From NCBI GenBank assembly GCA_031581485.1, contig JAVLBA010000003.1, positions 1 to 64,000 on the forward strand: a stretch of 64,000 nucleotides of DNA. The letters run 5' to 3'. Position numbers and translations under genes: made by a program. A model generated the notes under the pieces. The model was not told the origin of the DNA. It was given only the letters and a program-made list of their open reading frames with translations, and searched no databases. This document shows positions 42,303 to 51,309 of this stretch, in pieces. Position 1 is the first letter of the stretch, and the number at the start of each line of letters is the position of its first letter. This DNA comes from BM506 sp031581485 (GTDB taxonomy: Bacteria; Desulfobacterota; Desulfobulbia; Desulfobulbales; SURF-16).

Positions 42303-43997
42303 TCATCTGCCTGGGGGTGCCAGGGACAGATTCTTTTCATCAACCACCAGGATTTCGCTGTGCTTTAAGGCACCCTTCTGGGTCTCCGCCAGGAAACAGA
42401 TAAGGCGGGGGGTGCTGCCCTGATAGGGAAAGAGGGTCTGGAGGGCAGCTGGACCAAAGAGGGCAAATTCAACCCGTTTGAAAAAGTGGTTCCGATTGGT
42501 GTGGCTGAAATAGGGCGGCAGATTTTGCGGCAGCTGCTGGTAGAGGTGCTGCTTGTTCTTTTTCAGGTCCTGGCCGGGAAGGTGGGCAGGCAGTTTCCGG
42601 CGCCCTGAGTAAAGCCAGCTCAGCTGGAGCAGCTCCTCAAAGGTTTTTTGGTCAGGACGGCTCTGCGCTGTTTCAGCCAGTAGGCGGCCCATGAACTCGT
42701 GGGTGGCGGCCTGATTGAAGAAATTGTGGCTGTGACAGACCGCAAGGAGCTGGGTGAAAAAATGGAAGCCGTTTTCGCCCTGGTGTCGCAGATAGCTGAA
42801 GAGCGGTTTGAAGAAACGGCAGTTGTAGAATTTCTCCACGCACTCCCCCAGCCAGTAATAATGTTTGAGCCGTTCGTGGGATAGCCACCTGTTTTGCAGG
42901 AGTTCGTAAGGCGGTTGCCGGCTGGCAACCATGGAAAACTCCTCCTGCTGCCGGGCCAGGGGGGTGTCGGGCAGGATTTTGAGGAGCCCCATCTGGATAT
43001 AGTGGGGGGAGAGATCAAAGAGATCATTGAAGGTCTGCTGGTACGATTCTTCTGTCTCCAGAGGGAGGCCCAGGATCAGGTCGACATGGAGATGAATGGC
43101 GTCAAGTCCGGCCAGCCTCTTGATGTTTTCCAGGGCCCTGCTCACCTGGCTTTTCCGGTTGACGGCGGCCAGGGTCGGCGGGTGGGTGGATTGCAGGCCG
43201 ATCTCAAACTGAAACATGCCCGCCGGGACAGTGGCCAGAAGGTCGAACATCTCCTCGTTGAAGAGATCCGGTGAAATCTCAAAATGAAAAGAAGTGTCGG
43301 TCTCCAGGGAGAGGATATGGCGCCACAGATCCAAGGTGCGCTGGGGCTGGGCGTTGAAGGTTCGGTCAATAAAGCGGATGATCTGTGGCCGGTGCTGGAG
43401 AATCAGATCCAGTTCCTGGCGCACCTGTTCAAGTTCCAGATGCCGCACCCCGGTCTCGTGGGCGGAAAGACAGTAGGAGCATGAGTATGGACAGCCCCGG
43501 GAGGATTCATAGTAGATATGGCGGTTGGCCAGAGGGCCGCAGAAATCCGCATCTCTGTAGGGCGAGGAAAAGGAAGGGTTTTTTTGACATTGATACCCCT
43601 TTTTAAGCTGCTGTCGGCGGAGATCGGTGAAGAAAATATCCGGCAGACCTTCTGCCTCCCCCGTGATCAGCACCAGGTTGTCAAGAACAAGGCCTTTTGC
43701 CACCTCCTCGGCCTCCGGGCCGCCGATGATAAGGGGAAGGTGGGGCTGCAGGAGGCTGAGGTCCTTAATGAGGCGGCGGATAAAATCACTGTTCCAGATA
43801 TAGACAGAGAAACAGTAGCAGTCAGCTGCCGGGTCGGTTATCCGGGCCAGGGTTTCAAAATAGGAATCGTTGATGGTGAACTGCTGGAGGGTGATCCGGG
43901 CATCGGCGATTTTTTTTTCAAAAATCTGGCGCACATAAAAGAGGCTCAGGGTGGAATGGGTATAACGGCCGTTACAGCCGATCAGTTTGATATGCAT
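42303..43997 (-). CDS. B12-binding-type radical SAM protein (DUF4080-like C-terminus)
   Basis: 564 residues. The N-terminal 1-130 is a cobalamin-binding-like Rossmann domain (HIKLIGCNGRYTHSTLSLFY; LPLIIGGPEAEEVAKGLVL). The radical SAM core has ESSRGCPYSCSYCLSA (CxxxCxxC), then FEIGLQSTHPPTLAAVNRKS and HVDLILGLPLETEESYQQTF. A C-terminal DUF4080-type region of about 190 residues ends in FLAETQKGALKHSEIL. These proteins are widespread in anaerobes but their reactions are mostly unknown. The gene stands alone on the minus strand. Confidence 0.87.
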   Translation of the reverse strand: MHIKLIGCNGRYTHSTLSLFYVRQIFEKKIADARITLQQFTINDSYFETLARITDPAADCYCFSVYIWNSDFIRRLIKDLSLLQPHLPLIIGGPEAEEVAKGLVLDNLVLITGEAEGLPDIFFTDLRRQQLKKGYQCQKNPSFSSPYRDADFCGPLANRHIYYESSRGCPYSCSYCLSAHETGVRHLELEQVRQELDLILQHRPQIIRFIDRTFNAQPQRTLDLWRHILSLETDTSFHFEISPDLFNEEMFDLLATVPAGMFQFEIGLQSTHPPTLAAVNRKSQVSRALENIKRLAGLDAIHLHVDLILGLPLETEESYQQTFNDLFDLSPHYIQMGLLKILPDTPLARQQEEFSMVASRQPPYELLQNRWLSHERLKHYYWLGECVEKFYNCRFFKPLFSYLRHQGENGFHFFTQLLAVCHSHNFFNQAATHEFMGRLLAETAQSRPDQKTFEELLQLSWLYSGRRKLPAHLPGQDLKKNKQHLYQQLPQNLPPYFSHTNRNHFFKRVEFALFGPAALQTLFPYQGSTPRLICFLAETQKGALKHSEILVVDEKNLSLAPPGR

Positions 43998-44306
43998 TGC
44001 GGGTTGTCGGAAAAAGTATCCTCAAAAAAGGGCAGGGCACCAGGATGGCCGGGAGAGTAGATATCTTTTCTCTTTCTACCATATATGCCCCGTATCAGCC
44101 CCATCTTTCCCTCTGTCTGGTCAGAGGTATTCATGGCCTAAAAACTTGACATTTTTCCTGCTGAATGAGTAGGATGACTGCCTGTGTTCTTATTGAAAAG
44201 AGTATGGTAATACCTTGTAAACAGCTTTTTTAAGAGTTTAACTTATTGCTGAAAGGAGTATTCTGGGGCATCTTTTTTTGGTCTGGAATATCTTGAGTCA
44301 TATTTT
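43998..44306. other. Divergent intergenic region, promoter for mla operon
   Basis: 309 bases between the divergent radical-SAM gene and mlaE. It contains a promoter-like pair (TTGACA at 44146, TAGGAT at 44170). No gene was found. Confidence 0.5.
44146..44175 (+). promoter_or_regulatory. Sigma-70-like promoter of the mla operon
   Basis: A perfect -35 TTGACA (44146-44151), an 18-base spacer, and -10 TAGGAT (44170-44175). It lies about 130 bases upstream of mlaE, leaving a leader of some 125 bases. Confidence 0.55.
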
Positions 44307-45098
44307 ATGATTGTGCGCGCAATAGAGCAGTTGGGTGCAGGTGCCCTTTACCACGTCAGAGACCTCGGCCGCATGGCACGATTTCTCGGCTATAGCGTTG
44401 CCGGCTTTTTTAAGCGACCATTTCGCTTTGCTGAGGTCATTCGCCAGCTTCGGCTCATCGGGGTTAACTCCACGCCCCTCATTTTGTTCATCGGCCTCTT
44501 TACCGGCATGGTACTTGGCCTCCAGGGCTATCACACCCTGAGCAAAGTAGGGATGGAGGGGACCCTGGGCATGCTCGTTTCCCTCAGCCTCATCAGGGAA
44601 CTGGGGCCGGTATTGACTGCCCTCATGGTTACCGGGCGGGCCGGTTCGGCCATGTGTGCCGAACTCGGCATCATGCGCAATACCGAGCAGTTTGACGCCC
44701 TGGAGTGTATGGCCATTGATCCTTTTCGCTATCTGATCAGTCCCAAATACCTGGCCATCCTCATTGCCATGCCCATTTTGACCATCCTCTTTGATCTCAT
44801 CGGCATCTTCGGGGGATATCTCACCGGCGTTGTTTTGCTCGGCATCAATCCCGGCGCCTATATGAGTGGTATTGAGGTGAAGGTGCTTAACGAGGATATC
44901 AGCCTGGGCCTCTACAAGTCGGTCTCCTTTGGCCTGCTCGTTGTCTGGATATGCACGGGTCGGGGTTATTTTGTCCAGCAGATAAAGGGGGCGGGTTTTG
45001 GTGCCGAAGCGGTGAGCCGGGTCACCACCCAGGCCGTGGTCTATACCTCCATTGCTGTCCTGCTCTGGAATTATCTGATCACGGCGGTATTCATATGA
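44307..45098 (+). CDS. mlaE: Phospholipid-transport ABC permease MlaE
   Basis: Inner-membrane permease of the Mla system moving phospholipids between membranes. 263 residues, about five membrane segments, with the MlaE signature LGLQGYHTLSKVG, then SLIRELGPVLTALMVTGRAG and MAIDPFRYLISPKYLA. Start at 44307 fits the family (an amphipathic first helix). It overlaps mlaF by 4 bases. First of six linked genes (mlaE, F, D, A, C and a cNMP-binding protein). Confidence 0.95.
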   Translation: MIVRAIEQLGAGALYHVRDLGRMARFLGYSVAGFFKRPFRFAEVIRQLRLIGVNSTPLILFIGLFTGMVLGLQGYHTLSKVGMEGTLGMLVSLSLIRELGPVLTALMVTGRAGSAMCAELGIMRNTEQFDALECMAIDPFRYLISPKYLAILIAMPILTILFDLIGIFGGYLTGVVLLGINPGAYMSGIEVKVLNEDISLGLYKSVSFGLLVVWICTGRGYFVQQIKGAGFGAEAVSRVTTQAVVYTSIAVLLWNYLITAVFI

Positions 45099-45862
45099 AA
45101 CCGGCAATTCGTTTCGTGGATGTGGTAAAGAAATTCGGCGATCAGGTGGTCCTTGATCATGTCAATGTTGAATTTCAGAAGGGTAAGACCACGGTCATTG
45201 CCGGCGGCAGCGGCCAGGGGAAAAGTGTGGCCCTCAAGCTTATCCTGCGCCTCATAGAGCCGGACAGTGGCCAGATTTTTGTGGATGGCATTGATATTGG
45301 CAGCTTAAACAGAAAAGAACTTGATGAGGTGCGTTCTAAATTCGGCGTCCTTTTTCAAGGTTCGGCCCTGCTCGATTCAATGACTGTCTGGGAAAATATC
45401 GCCCTTCCTCTCCGGGAACGGACGAAAATAAGCAGGGATGCATTGATCAGTCGGGTGGATGGCGCCTTGGCCCAGTTTGATTTAAGTGGCCATGGTGATA
45501 AATTTCCAGCCCAACTTTCCGGGGGTATGAGGAAGAGGGTAGGGCTTGCCCGCGCCACCATGCTCGATCCGGAAATTGTTCTTTTTGACGAGCCGACCAC
45601 GGGCCTTGATCCACAGATCACCATGGATATCTACCGCCTTTTTTTCAGGACTCAGCAGCAATACGGCTTTACGTCCATCATTGTCAGTCATGATATCCCT
45701 AAGGTGTTTAATCTTGCTGACCAGGTAGTGATTTTGGATGAGGGCAAGATGACCCTCTTTGAAAAGCCGGAGTTTATCCAGTATTCCACAGATCCTATGA
45801 TTATGAAATTTGTCGAGCAGACCATGGGCGAGGTCTATACAAGTTCTGAAGAACTTAAATGA
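45095..45862 (+). CDS. mlaF: Phospholipid-transport ABC ATPase MlaF
   Basis: 255 residues from the ATG at 45095, which overlaps the mlaE stop (ATGA). Walker A is GGSGQGKSV, the signature is LSGGMRKRVGLARA, Walker B is EIVLFDEPTTGLDP, and the switch His is in SIIVSHDIPKVF. It pairs with MlaE as the motor of lipid transport. It is slightly shorter than E. coli MlaF but has all motifs. Confidence 0.95.
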   Translation: MKPAIRFVDVVKKFGDQVVLDHVNVEFQKGKTTVIAGGSGQGKSVALKLILRLIEPDSGQIFVDGIDIGSLNRKELDEVRSKFGVLFQGSALLDSMTVWENIALPLRERTKISRDALISRVDGALAQFDLSGHGDKFPAQLSGGMRKRVGLARATMLDPEIVLFDEPTTGLDPQITMDIYRLFFRTQQQYGFTSIIVSHDIPKVFNLADQVVILDEGKMTLFEKPEFIQYSTDPMIMKFVEQTMGEVYTSSEELK

Positions 45863-45951
45863 CCTCCCCGGTTTTCTCCTCTGAAATATCCCAAGAAAAA
45901 ATGTATCCCTGGGTCAGGATTGCGACCCTTGTCAGGTGCGGGTGTTAGTCC

Positions 45952-46398
45952 ATGAAAAAAACACATTTTGATTTCATTGTCGGCCTCTTTTTGTTGGTCG
46001 GATTTGGGGCATTCGGCTATATGACCACCCAATATGGGGAATTCTCTCTCTTTGAGTCGGGGAAACATTACGAGCTTTCTGCTGAATTCCACAATGTGAC
46101 CGGGCTGAAAGTCGGCGCCAATGTCTCCATGGCCGGCGTGGAGATCGGCAAGGTTTCCGGGATAAGACTCACTGAGGATTATATGGCCCATGTTACCCTC
46201 TACCTGGAAAAAAAGGTGAAGATTGCTGAAGATGCCATTGCCTCCATAAAGACCCAGGGGATTATTGGCGATAAGTTTATCAAGATCAGTCAGGGCGGCT
46301 CAGAAGATTTTCTCAAGGATGGTGATTTTCTCTTTGAGACGGAATCCACGATTGATCTGGAAGATCTGATCAGTCAGTTTGTCTTTGGTAAGGTGTAA
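45952..46398 (+). CDS. mlaD: MCE-domain lipid-binding protein MlaD
   Basis: 148 residues. One N-terminal membrane anchor (HFDFIVGLFLLVGFGAFGYM), then a single MCE domain (VTGLKVGANVSMAGVEIGKV; ASIKTQGIIGDKFIKISQGG) and a short C-terminal helix. Forms a hexameric ring on MlaEF in other species. It lies 89 bases after mlaF, the widest gap of the operon. Confidence 0.95.
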   Translation: MKKTHFDFIVGLFLLVGFGAFGYMTTQYGEFSLFESGKHYELSAEFHNVTGLKVGANVSMAGVEIGKVSGIRLTEDYMAHVTLYLEKKVKIAEDAIASIKTQGIIGDKFIKISQGGSEDFLKDGDFLFETESTIDLEDLISQFVFGKV

Positions 46399-46399
46399 G

Positions 46400-47413
46400 G
46401 TGGGGATCTCTTTTACTCCGCCGTTAAGGAAAGGGTTGTGGCTCCTCTTGGTCGCCCTGACGTCTCTGCTTGCCCCTCCCTCTGTTGCTGCCGTGGATCT
46501 GGAGGCCCTGCTTGATGACGATTTCGGCGAGAATGAGGAGCGGCTGGTTTTTGATCCCCTGGAGCCGGTGAACAGGGTTTTTTTTAGATTCAATGACCGC
46601 CTCTATTTCTGGGTTTTGAAGCCCGTGGGCAAGGTCTACACTGCTGTTCTGGCTGATGAGGATGTGCGGGGCGCTATCAGCGCTGCTTTTCATAATATTC
46701 TGGCCCCGGTTCGGGTGGTGAACAACCTGCTGCAGGGCAAGATCAGGCAATCCGGGACTGAGATGGCCCGTTTCGCCATTAATACCGTTTTGGGTGCCGG
46801 TGGCCTTGGGGATCCGGCTGCCGTGGAATTCGGCCTGGCCAAGGCTGACGAGGATCTCGGGCAGACCCTGGGGTTGTACGGGATGGGCGAAGGTATTTAT
46901 CTCTGCTGGCCCTTCCTTGGTCCTTCCACGGCCCGGGACACGCTGGGTATGGCGGGTGATTATTTTCTTAACCCTGTCAATCATATCTTGGTCAATGAAC
47001 CGAAAATCCAGGCTGGCCTCACTGCTTTGAAAGTGGAAAATGCGGCCACCTTAAAAGGAAAAGAGTATGAGAGCCTGGTCCGTGAGGCTTTTGATCCCTA
47101 TATTTCGATACGGGACATCTATTATCAGCATCGGCGGAGTCTTATCACCGCCACCGTATCTGCAGAGCAGCAGGGCCCGGGGAGCAAAGGAGATGGGGGA
47201 CGTCCCCAGGAGCCGTGTCCGGAATTTTCTGGGAATGGCTTGTTCCATAATTTGCTAAAGGCAAGACAATATCAACAATGTCTCAATAATATGGGGGCAA
47301 AGGCATCGATTCATCGCACGCAAAATATGGGGCGTGCCCTGTACAGGGTTAGAGGGGATGCCCGGTCTGCCTCAGGACAGCAGTTGGTAATGGTGATGGA
47401 TGTCGCGGAGTAA
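46400..47413 (+). CDS. mlaA: MlaA (VacJ)-type outer-membrane lipid-transport protein with C-terminal extension
   Basis: 337 residues from the GTG at 46400, two bases after the mlaD stop, with AAGGTG four bases upstream. The MlaA core is clear (FDPLEPVNRVFFRFNDRLYF; GDPAAVEFGLAKADEDLGQT; YLCWPFLGPSTARDTLG). Two unusual points: the signal peptide ends LAPPSVAAVD with no lipobox Cys, so it is probably not a lipoprotein; and about 90 extra residues at the C-terminus (AKASIHRTQNMGRALYRVRG) weakly resemble a SPOR domain. It would extract mislocalised phospholipids from the outer leaflet. Confidence 0.9.
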   Translation: MGISFTPPLRKGLWLLLVALTSLLAPPSVAAVDLEALLDDDFGENEERLVFDPLEPVNRVFFRFNDRLYFWVLKPVGKVYTAVLADEDVRGAISAAFHNILAPVRVVNNLLQGKIRQSGTEMARFAINTVLGAGGLGDPAAVEFGLAKADEDLGQTLGLYGMGEGIYLCWPFLGPSTARDTLGMAGDYFLNPVNHILVNEPKIQAGLTALKVENAATLKGKEYESLVREAFDPYISIRDIYYQHRRSLITATVSAEQQGPGSKGDGGRPQEPCPEFSGNGLFHNLLKARQYQQCLNNMGAKASIHRTQNMGRALYRVRGDARSASGQQLVMVMDVAE

Positions 47414-47415
47414 TA

Positions 47416-48063
47416 ATGATGAGATGCAATACAAAGATACGGGGACTGCAGCTCCTCTTTGCCCTTCTTCTGCTTTGGCAGGGGACAGCGGCCTGGGCCA
47501 CTGATCCCCAGGCCGCCATGCAGGAAACCGTTGAAAATGTTCTGGAGATCCTCACTGATCCTGCTTTGGCGGATGAGGCCCATTGGCAGGAGCGCCGCGA
47601 GCGGATCACCCAGGAGGTTGCCAGGCGTTTTAATTTTACCAAAATGGCACAAAGTGCTTTGGCCAGGGCCTGGCACGACAGGAGCGCGGCTGAAAAGGAG
47701 GAGTTTGTCGCTCTTTTTAAGGAGCTCCTGAAGGATGCCTATGTGGACAGGCTGAAGACATACTCTGATGGCAATTATGAGGTGGTTTTTGACAAGGTCC
47801 TGGTCCGGGGCACAAGGGCGGTGGTCAGCTCCATTGTCATCCAGAAGGAGCAGGAAATTTCTGCTGCCTATAAGATGTACCAGGAGGGCGACGACTGGTT
47901 TGTCTATGATGTGGTGGTGGAAGGGGTCAGTCTGGTGAGTAATTACCGCAGTCAGTTTGGCAGCATTATCCAAAAAGATGGTTATGCGGAATTGGTGCGG
48001 CGGCTGGAAAAAAAAATAGCAGAACCGCGAAATGCTGAAAACCTCAATGGGGAGTTGAGTTGA
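47416..48063 (+). CDS. mlaC: Periplasmic phospholipid shuttle MlaC
   Basis: 215 residues. Signal peptide (LQLLFALLLLWQGTAAWA), then an MlaC/Ttg2D domain: RRFNFTKMAQSALARAWHDR, EEFVALFKELLKDAYVDRL, and VYDVVVEGVSLVSNYRSQF. Carries phospholipid between MlaA and MlaD. It starts 2 bases after the mlaA stop. Confidence 0.95.
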   Translation: MMRCNTKIRGLQLLFALLLLWQGTAAWATDPQAAMQETVENVLEILTDPALADEAHWQERRERITQEVARRFNFTKMAQSALARAWHDRSAAEKEEFVALFKELLKDAYVDRLKTYSDGNYEVVFDKVLVRGTRAVVSSIVIQKEQEISAAYKMYQEGDDWFVYDVVVEGVSLVSNYRSQFGSIIQKDGYAELVRRLEKKIAEPRNAENLNGELS

Positions 48064-48064
48064 T

Positions 48065-48520
48065 ATGGGCTGTAATCTGGTCAGCGACGAGGCCCTTGCC
48101 AGGAGTTTTCCCTATCTCCTGCCCCAGGAGTGCACTGTTTTATGTGGTTTCCTGGAATATAAAAAATGCGCCAAGGGCGAGATCTTTGTCAATCAGGGTG
48201 ATCCCGGCGATTCCATGGGTTTTTTGCTGACAGGGAGGCTGGCCATAAAGAAAGAAACCACCTTTCCTGGAAAGTTCGTCCTGGTGGCTATCCTGGAGGG
48301 CGGTTCTCTGGTGGGTGAGATCTCGATGGTGGAGTCAACCCCCCGCACCGCTACGGTGGTGGCCATGGAAGAGAGCGAGATTCTCATCCTTCCCCACTTG
48401 AAGGCCCAAAAACTGCTGGAGGAAAATCCCCAGCTGGGCATGAAGCTGCTGAAGAATATTGTCAGCGTCTTGGGCACCAGGCTGCAGCGATCTACCGCCA
48501 GGCTGGCCAAGTTGCTTTAA
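48065..48520 (+). CDS. Cyclic-nucleotide-binding-domain protein at the end of the mla operon
   Basis: 151 residues with a single CNB domain: FLEYKKCAKGEIFVNQGDPG, GFLLTGRLAIKKE, GGSLVGEISMVESTPRTATV (the phosphate-binding cassette is GEISM...PRTATV), and a C-terminal helix pair. No DNA-binding or catalytic domain was found. It starts one base after mlaC (GGAG upstream), so it belongs to the operon. It may couple lipid transport to a nucleotide second messenger. Whether it still binds a ligand is not shown. Confidence 0.85.
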   Translation: MGCNLVSDEALARSFPYLLPQECTVLCGFLEYKKCAKGEIFVNQGDPGDSMGFLLTGRLAIKKETTFPGKFVLVAILEGGSLVGEISMVESTPRTATVVAMEESEILILPHLKAQKLLEENPQLGMKLLKNIVSVLGTRLQRSTARLAKLL

Positions 48521-48563
48521 GGGCCCCCTTGTCCGAAGGCGCCCCTTGCCTGCCATAAAAAGC

Positions 48564-48592
48564 TTGACATATTTGGCGCTTTTTCTTAATTA
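48564..48592 (+). promoter_or_regulatory. Possible promoter of rpmF-plsX-fab
   Basis: A perfect TTGACA (48564-48569) and, after 17 bases, TAATTA (48587-48592), a poor -10. It lies about 130 bases before rpmF, in a place where a promoter is expected. Confidence 0.4.
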
Positions 48593-48723
48593 GGTACCCT
48601 TCTCAGGGTTTTTTTGATTCGTTGTCCTGGAGGCGTCGGCACCATCCCGGCTTGAAAAAAGAAATGCAATGGGCTTAGCGCCTGTTACGTATGTATAGAA
48701 TATATTGTTACGGAGAAGAGATA

Positions 48724-48912
48724 ATGGCCTTACCTAAAAGAAGAAAATCCTATTCAAAGACCCATATGGGTCGGTCCCATCACGCCCTTGTTGCTCCCAA
48801 TGTCGGTGTCTGCACGCATTGTGGGGAGCCTAAAATGCCTCACCGTCTCTGCGGCAGCTGCGGCACCTACAAGGGGCGGGAAGTTATCTCCCTTGGCGAA
48901 GATCTTGCATAG
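48724..48912 (+). CDS. rpmF: 50S ribosomal protein L32
   Basis: 62 residues from the ATG at 48724 (CGGAGAAGAG upstream). Start ALPKRRKSYSKTHMGRSHHA and a zinc ribbon CTHCGEP...CGSCGTYKGRE with four Cys. The standard position is upstream of plsX. The neighbour yceD, usual in this order, is not present immediately upstream. A strong terminator follows, so most rpmF message may end before plsX. Confidence 0.97.
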   Translation: MALPKRRKSYSKTHMGRSHHALVAPNVGVCTHCGEPKMPHRLCGSCGTYKGREVISLGEDLA

Positions 48913-49257
48913 GTTGTTTGCTCCCCCGCTCTCTTTTTATCCCTGAAGATTGCTTTCGGTCTTCAGGGATTTTTTTTCTTGTTTCTGTGCCTTTTTCAGC
49001 CAGAAAAAGAGTCTAACCACCTGTTTTGACTTGTGCGGCTCTCTCTTTGGGGGTATTTTCTTCCCTGCATGAGAACCGGCCCAGGCTTGTCTTTTTCCTA
49101 AGGTTCTCTTTGACTTCTTTGTTTCCCTTTGCCCTGGTGATGTGAAACATATAGGCCGTTTGGTCGGTGGAGTCAGCAGGGTGTGGTTCCTGTGATGATA
49201 CAGGGCGCCCCTCGATTTGCTTAACCTCTAAAAGTTTTCTCATTTTGGTGAGTTCAC
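48913..49257. other. rpmF-plsX intergenic region
   Basis: 345 bases. It holds the rpmF terminator (48939-48978). The remaining 280 bases presumably contain a separate plsX promoter, but none is clear. No gene is supported. Confidence 0.5.
48939..48978 (+). terminator. Rho-independent terminator after rpmF
   Basis: ATCCCTGAAGA (48939-48949) is perfectly inverted at 48960-48970, with a 10-base loop and then a T-run to 48978. Confidence 0.93.
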
Positions 49258-50283
49258 GTGCATATTGCTCTTGATGTCATGGGTAGTGACCGGGGCGCGG
49301 AGGAGTTGGTTTCCGGCGCACTTCAGGCAGTACACGAAAGTTCTATCAAAATCACCCTGGTGGGTGATGGGGAAGCAATCTCTTCTGCTCTTGCCGGACG
49401 GCAACCTAATGCCGCTCTTTCTATTTTCCCCACTACCCAGGTGGTGGATATGGGGGACAGCCCCATCGACGCCATCCGGAAAAAGAAAGATTCCTCAATG
49501 GTCCGCGCCTTTGAACTCCTGAAAGACCATAAGGTCGATGCCGTGGTCAGCGCCGGTAATTCCGGGGCAGTCATGGCCTCGGCCATCAAATTTCTGGGCC
49601 GTCTCCAGCATATCAGCAGACCGGCTATCGCATCTGTGTTCCCTACCTTGAAAGGCCCCGTGGTCATGGCGGATGTCGGCGCCAATGTCGACTGTCGTCC
49701 CGGGCATCTCTACCAGTTCGGGGTTATGGCCTCTGCCTTCGCCAAGATCATGTTTGGTATCTCGGCACCCAGGGTCGGCCTGCTCAGCATAGGAGAGGAG
49801 GGCGGTAAGGGCAATGCCCTGATCAAGAAAACCCACGAACTGCTCTCAGCAAGTAATCTTAATTATATCGGTAACGTGGAAGGTGGCGACATCTTTCACG
49901 GCGATGTTGATGTCATTGTCTGCGATGGCTTTGTGGGAAATGTCTGCCTCAAGCTCAGTGAAGGGTTGTCCGAGGCGGTTCTTACCATGCTCCGCGACGA
50001 GATCTCCAAGACGTTCAAGGCCAAAATGGGATATCTTCTGGCCAAAGATGCCTTTGGTGCCTTCAGAAAACGGGTGGATTATGCCGAGTATGGCGGCGCC
50101 CCCCTGCTAGGGCTTAACGGCGCCGCCATTATCTGTCACGGCCGCTCCAGTGCCAAGGCCATCAAGAATGCCCTTCTGGTGGCGGATGAATTGACCGCCA
50201 ATCGCGTCAATGATCATATCCTTGCTGCCCTGGCCTTGGATGAGGCCGGCCTGGACTCCCTTGATGGGGAGGAGGGGTCGTGA
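49258..50283 (+). CDS. plsX: Phosphate acyltransferase PlsX
   Basis: Makes acyl-phosphate from acyl-ACP for phospholipid synthesis. 341 residues; GTG start with GGTGAG five bases upstream. Family motifs: IALDVMGSDRGAEELVSGAL, SAGNSGAVMASAIKFLGR, LLSIGEEGGKGNALIKKT, and GFVGNVCLKLSEGLSEAV. It overlaps fabH by 4 bases. First gene of the fatty-acid operon after the rpmF terminator. Confidence 0.97.
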   Translation: MHIALDVMGSDRGAEELVSGALQAVHESSIKITLVGDGEAISSALAGRQPNAALSIFPTTQVVDMGDSPIDAIRKKKDSSMVRAFELLKDHKVDAVVSAGNSGAVMASAIKFLGRLQHISRPAIASVFPTLKGPVVMADVGANVDCRPGHLYQFGVMASAFAKIMFGISAPRVGLLSIGEEGGKGNALIKKTHELLSASNLNYIGNVEGGDIFHGDVDVIVCDGFVGNVCLKLSEGLSEAVLTMLRDEISKTFKAKMGYLLAKDAFGAFRKRVDYAEYGGAPLLGLNGAAIICHGRSSAKAIKNALLVADELTANRVNDHILAALALDEAGLDSLDGEEGS

Positions 50284-51263
50284 GCTGGCGGGCCTCCATA
50301 CTGGCCACCGGCTCCCATGTGCCGGCCCGGATCCTCTCCAATGAGGATCTCGAGAAGATGGTGGATACTTCGGATGAGTGGATTGTCAGCCGGACCGGGA
50401 TCAAAACCCGCCATATTTCCGGCCCTGGCGAGTATACCTCTGTCCTGGCCAGCCGGGCGGCAACCAATACCCTGGCGGCTGCCGGGCTGGCGGCCGCTGA
50501 GGTGGATATCCTCATTGTTGCCACGGTAAGTGCTGAAATGACAATGCCCTCCTGTGCCTGTCTGGTGCAGAAGGAACTAGGCGCGATCAATGCCTTTGCC
50601 TTTGATATTAATGCCGCTTGTTCCGGTTTTATCTACGGTCTCAGTGTGGCGGAAAAATATATCCTCGCCGATCCCCGGCTCAAGGTCATGGTCATCGGCG
50701 CGGAGACCTTGTCCACCCGGGTCAACTGGCAGGACCGCAATACCTGTGTCCTTTTCGGCGATGCCGCCGGGGCCGTGCTCCTGGGCAGCAGTGACCAGGG
50801 TGACGGCATTGTTGCTGAGAAACTCTTTTCCGACGGCACTCTCTATAATCTGCTCTATATGGACGGGGCCCAGAGCCTGAATCCCGACCTGCGCAACGAG
50901 GAGTTTGAAGGTTCCTTGATCAAGATGGTGGGCCGGGATGTCTTTAAGTACGCGGTCAATGCCATGGAAAATGCCGTACGGCTGGTTTTGGCCCAGGCCG
51001 GGGTGGCCATTGAGGAGGTGCGTCTGGTGGTGCCGCATCAGGCCAATATCCGCATCATCAATAAGTTGACCCAAAAGCTGGGTGTTGATCCTGAAAAAGT
51101 CTACATTAATGTCACCAAGTATGGTAATACTTCCGCGGCTACCATCCCCCTGGCCTTGGATGAGGCCAATCGAGAGGGTCGTCTGCAGTCAGGTGACTAT
51201 GTAATTCTGTGTGCCTTTGGTGGCGGTTTCACCTGGGGGGCAACATTGATAAAATGGCAGTGA
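50280..51263 (+). CDS. fabH: 3-oxoacyl-ACP synthase III FabH
   Basis: Condenses acetyl-CoA or another starter with malonyl-ACP. 327 residues; GTG start overlapping the plsX stop. The catalytic triad is Cys114 in NAACSGFIYG, His in VVPHQANIRII, and Asn in KYGNTSAATI. SRTGIKTRHI and CAFGGGFTWGATLI are the usual flanks. It begins fatty-acid synthesis. Confidence 0.97.
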   Translation: MSWRASILATGSHVPARILSNEDLEKMVDTSDEWIVSRTGIKTRHISGPGEYTSVLASRAATNTLAAAGLAAAEVDILIVATVSAEMTMPSCACLVQKELGAINAFAFDINAACSGFIYGLSVAEKYILADPRLKVMVIGAETLSTRVNWQDRNTCVLFGDAAGAVLLGSSDQGDGIVAEKLFSDGTLYNLLYMDGAQSLNPDLRNEEFEGSLIKMVGRDVFKYAVNAMENAVRLVLAQAGVAIEEVRLVVPHQANIRIINKLTQKLGVDPEKVYINVTKYGNTSAATIPLALDEANREGRLQSGDYVILCAFGGGFTWGATLIKWQ

Positions 51264-51309
51264 GCCTTTTTTGCATAAGAGGCTTTTTTTATAAATTAAA
51301 GAGGACGGG

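Noticed and set aside
49013..49243. A 76-codon minus-strand frame in the rpmF-plsX gap
   Set aside because: Lys/Glu-rich chance frame with no start signal; the gap is better seen as terminator plus promoter region.
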